Shown here: positions 60,468 to 64,000 of the stretch, one piece after another
How the letters are laid out: each line of letters begins with the position of its first letter
Position numbering within the stretch: the stretch's first letter is position 1
NCBI GenBank assembly: GCA_002408205.1
Contig: DHQY01000009.1
Span: forward strand, 347,347 to 411,346
Length of the DNA stretch: 64,000 nt
Source of the DNA: Bacteroidales bacterium UBA5326
GTDB lineage: Bacteria; Bacteroidota; Bacteroidia; Bacteroidales; UBA932
Direction of reading: 5' to 3'
Translations under genes and position numbers: made by a program
The notes under the pieces: model-generated
Told to the model about the DNA's origin: nothing
Seen by the model: the letters and a program-made list of their open reading frames with translations, nothing else
Databases searched by the model: none

Positions 60468-61664
60468 ATGAAAAAAATATTATCCTTATGCACGTTTCTC
60501 TCATTATTTGTTGTGTCTTGTAATCCTGTACAGGATGCCGCAGTGTTGGATCCCCGGTATTTTGTGGCTGAAAACAAAACGGTAGATATGACCATGGAGG
60601 AAATTTTCGAATCTTTTGGTGCAGAAGATTATCCCGAAATTACGTCAAAAATTGAACTGTTCGCTGCCAGCGAAAAATTCCGTGCTGTAGTGATTACCTA
60701 CAAAACAGTAGACCCGTTGGGAAATTCCGTAGTGGCAGACGGTACCATTTATTATCCGCTCGATTGTAAAATAAAGGGTGTTGTGGAGATGTCAGGTATT
60801 GCCCATATGAATAAGGACGGAGGGTCTTCGGAAGAAATCCCCGTTATGGAAGGAATTCCCGTATTATTTGGTTATGCTGTTTTTGTCCCCGATATGATTG
60901 GATACGGTAAGTTTGGCAATACTAAGGAAATGCCGCACCCGTTTATGATGACGGAGAATCTGGGGCGTGTTACTTACGATTTCAGGAAAGCGGCTGCCGA
61001 ATATATGCTTACTTTAGGTTATACTGTTCCCCGGCGGACAATTATTTCCGGGTATTCGTACGGCGGAGGCGTGGCGTTAGCTGTTGCAAAATATTACCAG
61101 GAGCATCATTCGGATGAGATTAAAGTAGAACGCGTAGTGGCCGGCGGAGGAGCCTATGATATGAACGAGACTTTCGAGGGCTTTGCACTCCATCCCGTCT
61201 GCACCTATCCTTTATTACCGGGTATTATTTTATCTCTGAATCATTATTATAAGCTGGAACTCGATTATCACCAGATCTTCAGGGGGGAACTGGCAGATCA
61301 TTGTGAAGAATGGTACGACAGGACCAGGAATGCAAGCGGACTGGTAGCTCTCATTGGAGAAGATATGAGGAACTACATGCATCCCGACTTCTTTAAGCCC
61401 ATAGAAGAACGCAATGCCGAATTTCGCAAGCTGCAGCCTGTGCTGGATATGAACTCGGCCGTTGACGGCTGGACTCCCCGAATGCCCGTCTATCTATACC
61501 ATTCTACGGAAGATATGTACGTTCCCATTGAATCGGCCGTTTATGCCGCACTCGAATTTTCTGAAAGAGGAGCCTACGTGATCCTTAAATGCGGAGAGGG
61601 TACTCACGCAGACTGGGGCGTGCGTACCTTTGCCGACCTGCTCGTGTATCTGATATTGAGGTAA
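60468..61664 (+). CDS. Alpha/beta hydrolase lipoprotein
   Basis: 398 aa from the ATG at 60468. Signal with lipobox FVVSC at about residue 17. Serine hydrolase nucleophile elbow ISGYSYGGGVALAVA (GxSxG), oxyanion region VVEMSGI, acid in the late YHSTEDMYVP and His in GEGTHADWG. The family resembles secreted lipases/peptidases of the S9/Lip type with a cap region at about 230-310. Lipid, ester or peptide substrate cannot be chosen from sequence. Its stop is 5 nt from the convergent pepT stop. Confidence 0.88.
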   Translation: MKKILSLCTFLSLFVVSCNPVQDAAVLDPRYFVAENKTVDMTMEEIFESFGAEDYPEITSKIELFAASEKFRAVVITYKTVDPLGNSVVADGTIYYPLDCKIKGVVEMSGIAHMNKDGGSSEEIPVMEGIPVLFGYAVFVPDMIGYGKFGNTKEMPHPFMMTENLGRVTYDFRKAAAEYMLTLGYTVPRRTIISGYSYGGGVALAVAKYYQEHHSDEIKVERVVAGGGAYDMNETFEGFALHPVCTYPLLPGIILSLNHYYKLELDYHQIFRGELADHCEEWYDRTRNASGLVALIGEDMRNYMHPDFFKPIEERNAEFRKLQPVLDMNSAVDGWTPRMPVYLYHSTEDMYVPIESAVYAALEFSERGAYVILKCGEGTHADWGVRTFADLLVYLILR

Positions 61665-61669
61665 AGAGG

Positions 61670-62896
61670 TCACGTCTTTGTATATTCCTCTATTATCCGC
61701 AGGACCACTTCAGAAGCTTTCTGCATGCTTTCCAGTGGGATATATTCCATTTTACCATGAAAATTATGTCCTCCGGTAAAAATATTGGGGCAGGGAAGAT
61801 TCATGAATGACAGGCGGGCTCCGTCTGTCCCTCCCCGTATAGGATGTACGACTGGGGTGATGCCGGCTGCTTTAATAGCATTTAGAGCCTTTTCCACTAT
61901 ATGAAAATGAGGTTCAATCTGTTTACACATGTTATAATACTGATCCTGTATCTCCAGATGAACGCAACCAGCTCCGTATTTCAAGTTCAAAAAAACAACG
62001 ATCTCCTCCAGCAGTTTCTTCATCTCCTTGAACTTTTCAAAAGAATGGTCTCTTATTATATATTGTAGACTTGCGTTCTCAACAGTACCCCGGAAAGAAG
62101 TGATATGGAAAAATCCTTCGTATCCCTGCGTGAGTTCGGGCCGTCGGTCAACCGGAAGCATGAAATTTAGTTCCATACCAATAAGCAGGGCATTAAGCAT
62201 TTTATTCTTGGCATACCCGGGATGAATGTTGCGTCCACGGATTTCGATCCGTGCCATGGCTGCATTAAAATTTTCATATTCCAATTCCCCCAGCTGTCCT
62301 CCGTCAAATGTATACGCATATTTTGCACCAAAACGTTCCACATCAAATTTGTCCACTCCCCTTCCAATCTCCTCGTCGGGTGTAAAAGCAATTTTGACAG
62401 TTCCGTGTTTAATTTTTGGGTTTTCCATAAGGTACTCGGCGGCGCTCATGATAGCGGCAATTCCGGCCTTGTCGTCTGCCCCCAATAAAGTTGTGCCATC
62501 TGTAGTAATAAGTGTATTTCCCTCGTAATCTGCTAATTCGGGGAAATCGGCGGGATTCATTACGAGATTTGCCGAGGCATTCAACACAATAGGGCTCCCG
62601 TCGTACGAAGATATAATCTGTGGACAGACACCCGCGCCAGAGGCATCCGGCGAAGTGTCTACGTGCGCAATAAACCCGATTGGCGGGATTTCTTTGTCTG
62701 TATTGGATGGTATGGTAGCCATGACATAACCGTATTGATCCAGTGTGGCGTCATTGATGCCCATGGCTTTTAATTCTTCCAGTAATACATTGAGTAAGGT
62801 TAGCTGTTTTTGGGTACTCGGTTGTGTGGGAGAGTCGGGATCTGATGCTGTATCGTACGATACATAACGTAAAAATTTATCAAGGATTTTTTCCAT
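61670..62896 (-). CDS. pepT: Peptidase T (tripeptide aminopeptidase)
   Basis: 408 aa, standard PepT length. M20 zinc motifs: FIAHVDTSPD, LLGADDKAGIAA, FTPDEEIGRGVD and HPIRGGTDGARLSFM. It removes N-terminal residues from tripeptides in the cytoplasm and fits with the POT transporter and PepD as a peptide-utilisation set. No clear -7 box is visible directly upstream; the region to 62954 is A/T rich. Transcribed away from the 23S rRNA gene. Confidence 0.96.
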   Translation of the reverse strand: MEKILDKFLRYVSYDTASDPDSPTQPSTQKQLTLLNVLLEELKAMGINDATLDQYGYVMATIPSNTDKEIPPIGFIAHVDTSPDASGAGVCPQIISSYDGSPIVLNASANLVMNPADFPELADYEGNTLITTDGTTLLGADDKAGIAAIMSAAEYLMENPKIKHGTVKIAFTPDEEIGRGVDKFDVERFGAKYAYTFDGGQLGELEYENFNAAMARIEIRGRNIHPGYAKNKMLNALLIGMELNFMLPVDRRPELTQGYEGFFHITSFRGTVENASLQYIIRDHSFEKFKEMKKLLEEIVVFLNLKYGAGCVHLEIQDQYYNMCKQIEPHFHIVEKALNAIKAAGITPVVHPIRGGTDGARLSFMNLPCPNIFTGGHNFHGKMEYIPLESMQKASEVVLRIIEEYTKT

Positions 62897-62954
62897 GTTT
62901 ATTGCATTTCGTAAAAAACGGATTGTAAAATTAGCGAAAAAAGATTCACAAAAA

Positions 62955-62985
62955 TTTGCGAATTATGGAAAAGTCGTTACCTTTG
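62955..62985 (+). promoter_or_regulatory. Canonical promoter directly upstream of the 23S rRNA gene
   Basis: TTTG at 62955-62958, a 19-nt spacer, then TACCTTTG at 62978-62985. Both elements and the spacing are ideal for Bacteroidota. It sits between pepT and the 23S gene, where normally 16S and tRNA genes would be found. Confidence 0.85.
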
Positions 62986-63170
62986 CAGCCCGTTTGAGAA
63001 ATAACGGCAGTTCATTGAAGTATTAAAGAGAGATAATAGAGGTAAAAAAAGAAGAAATAGTCTGTAATAAGAAAGGTCTGAGGACCGTAAAATTAGGGAC
63101 TACGATTCACGAGATCAGCTGACGAGGCGGGTTACCGGGAGGTAGCCTGGTGGATCAGCGGAAGAACGAG
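62986..63170 (+). other. Leader of the 23S rRNA transcript
   Basis: About 185 nt between promoter and mature 23S, with no gene, no tRNA and no credible ORF. GTTCATTGA at 63010-63018 loosely resembles the boxA antitermination element. A hairpin with GGTTACC / GGTAGCC arms and a GGGA loop (63130-63147, extendable to 63128-63149) lies about 20 nt before the mature 5' end and may take part in RNase III processing. GATCAGC occurs twice, flanking the hairpin. Confidence 0.55.

Positions 63171-64000
<830 letters not shown>

Noticed and set aside
62986..63170. Possible tRNA gene in the 23S leader
   Set aside because: No T-arm GGTTCGANTCC-type sequence or cloverleaf could be formed; only a simple hairpin is visible.

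Overview
The window is a gene-dense chromosomal segment from a bacterium of the phylum Bacteroidota, most likely an anaerobic Bacteroidales. The evidence is the Bacteroides-type promoter (TTTG, about 19 nt, TAnnTTTG) in front of many transcription units, lineage-typical gene families (DUF3108, DUF4831, GH97, OstA-like protein, POT transporter, duplicated SurA-like chaperones, GAFTDA-type NtrC regulator), the neighbourhood alaS / M23 / MerR / Nif3 / zinc-ribbon protein, and a complete Rnf complex. No insertion sequence, prophage, CRISPR array, tRNA or obvious foreign island was seen.

Layout. 1-1331 is the N-terminal part of alaS (minus strand, runs off the window). 1415-14449 is an almost gapless plus-strand run: two M23 metallopeptidases, a MerR regulator, Nif3, a zinc-ribbon coiled-coil protein, a class III aminotransferase, DnaB, DUF3108, RseC-like, RnfBCDGEA and a small unknown protein. 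14453-24097 holds cell-envelope and transport genes in alternating orientation (DacA, cyclophilin, dUTPase, a split ThrE/YjjPB exporter, MurF, a GT2 glycosyltransferase, a U32 peptidase, and an ABC permease fused to rearranged substrate-binding domains). 24135-26849 is an NtrC-type two-component system, followed by DMT and POT transporters (minus). 29368-36090 carries an LpxL-type acyltransferase, DUF4831, PepD, the ribosomal genes rpsF-rpsR-rplI with a clean promoter and terminator, glyA and an unknown exported protein. 36084-41948 (minus) is guaB followed by two SurA-like proteins and OstA, an outer-membrane biogenesis operon. 41997-51756 includes a dicarboxylate symporter, a LOG-family protein, a radical SAM protein, an exported muropeptide salvage pair (NlpC/P60 plus dipeptide epimerase), metH and metF. 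51767-62896 contains a TrmH methyltransferase, an orphan zeta-toxin-like kinase, a carbohydrate group (GH97, a glycerophosphodiesterase/beta-galactosidase fusion, aldose epimerase), a cyclase, an alpha/beta hydrolase and PepT. 62955-64000 is a promoter, leader and the first 830 nt of a 23S rRNA gene that has no 16S or tRNA genes in front of it.

The most notable signals are: (i) the apparently unlinked 23S rRNA gene with its own canonical promoter; (ii) a secreted 1262-residue fusion of a glycerophosphodiester phosphodiesterase with a LacZ-type GH2 beta-galactosidase, in an operon with a retaining-type GH97; (iii) an ABC permease carrying a C-terminal half, a full copy and an N-terminal half of a substrate-binding domain; (iv) a genome-wide style in which -7 boxes lie 4-7 nt before the start codon (predicted leaderless mRNAs), operon-internal genes carry Shine-Dalgarno-like sequences, and convergent genes overlap at their 3' ends.
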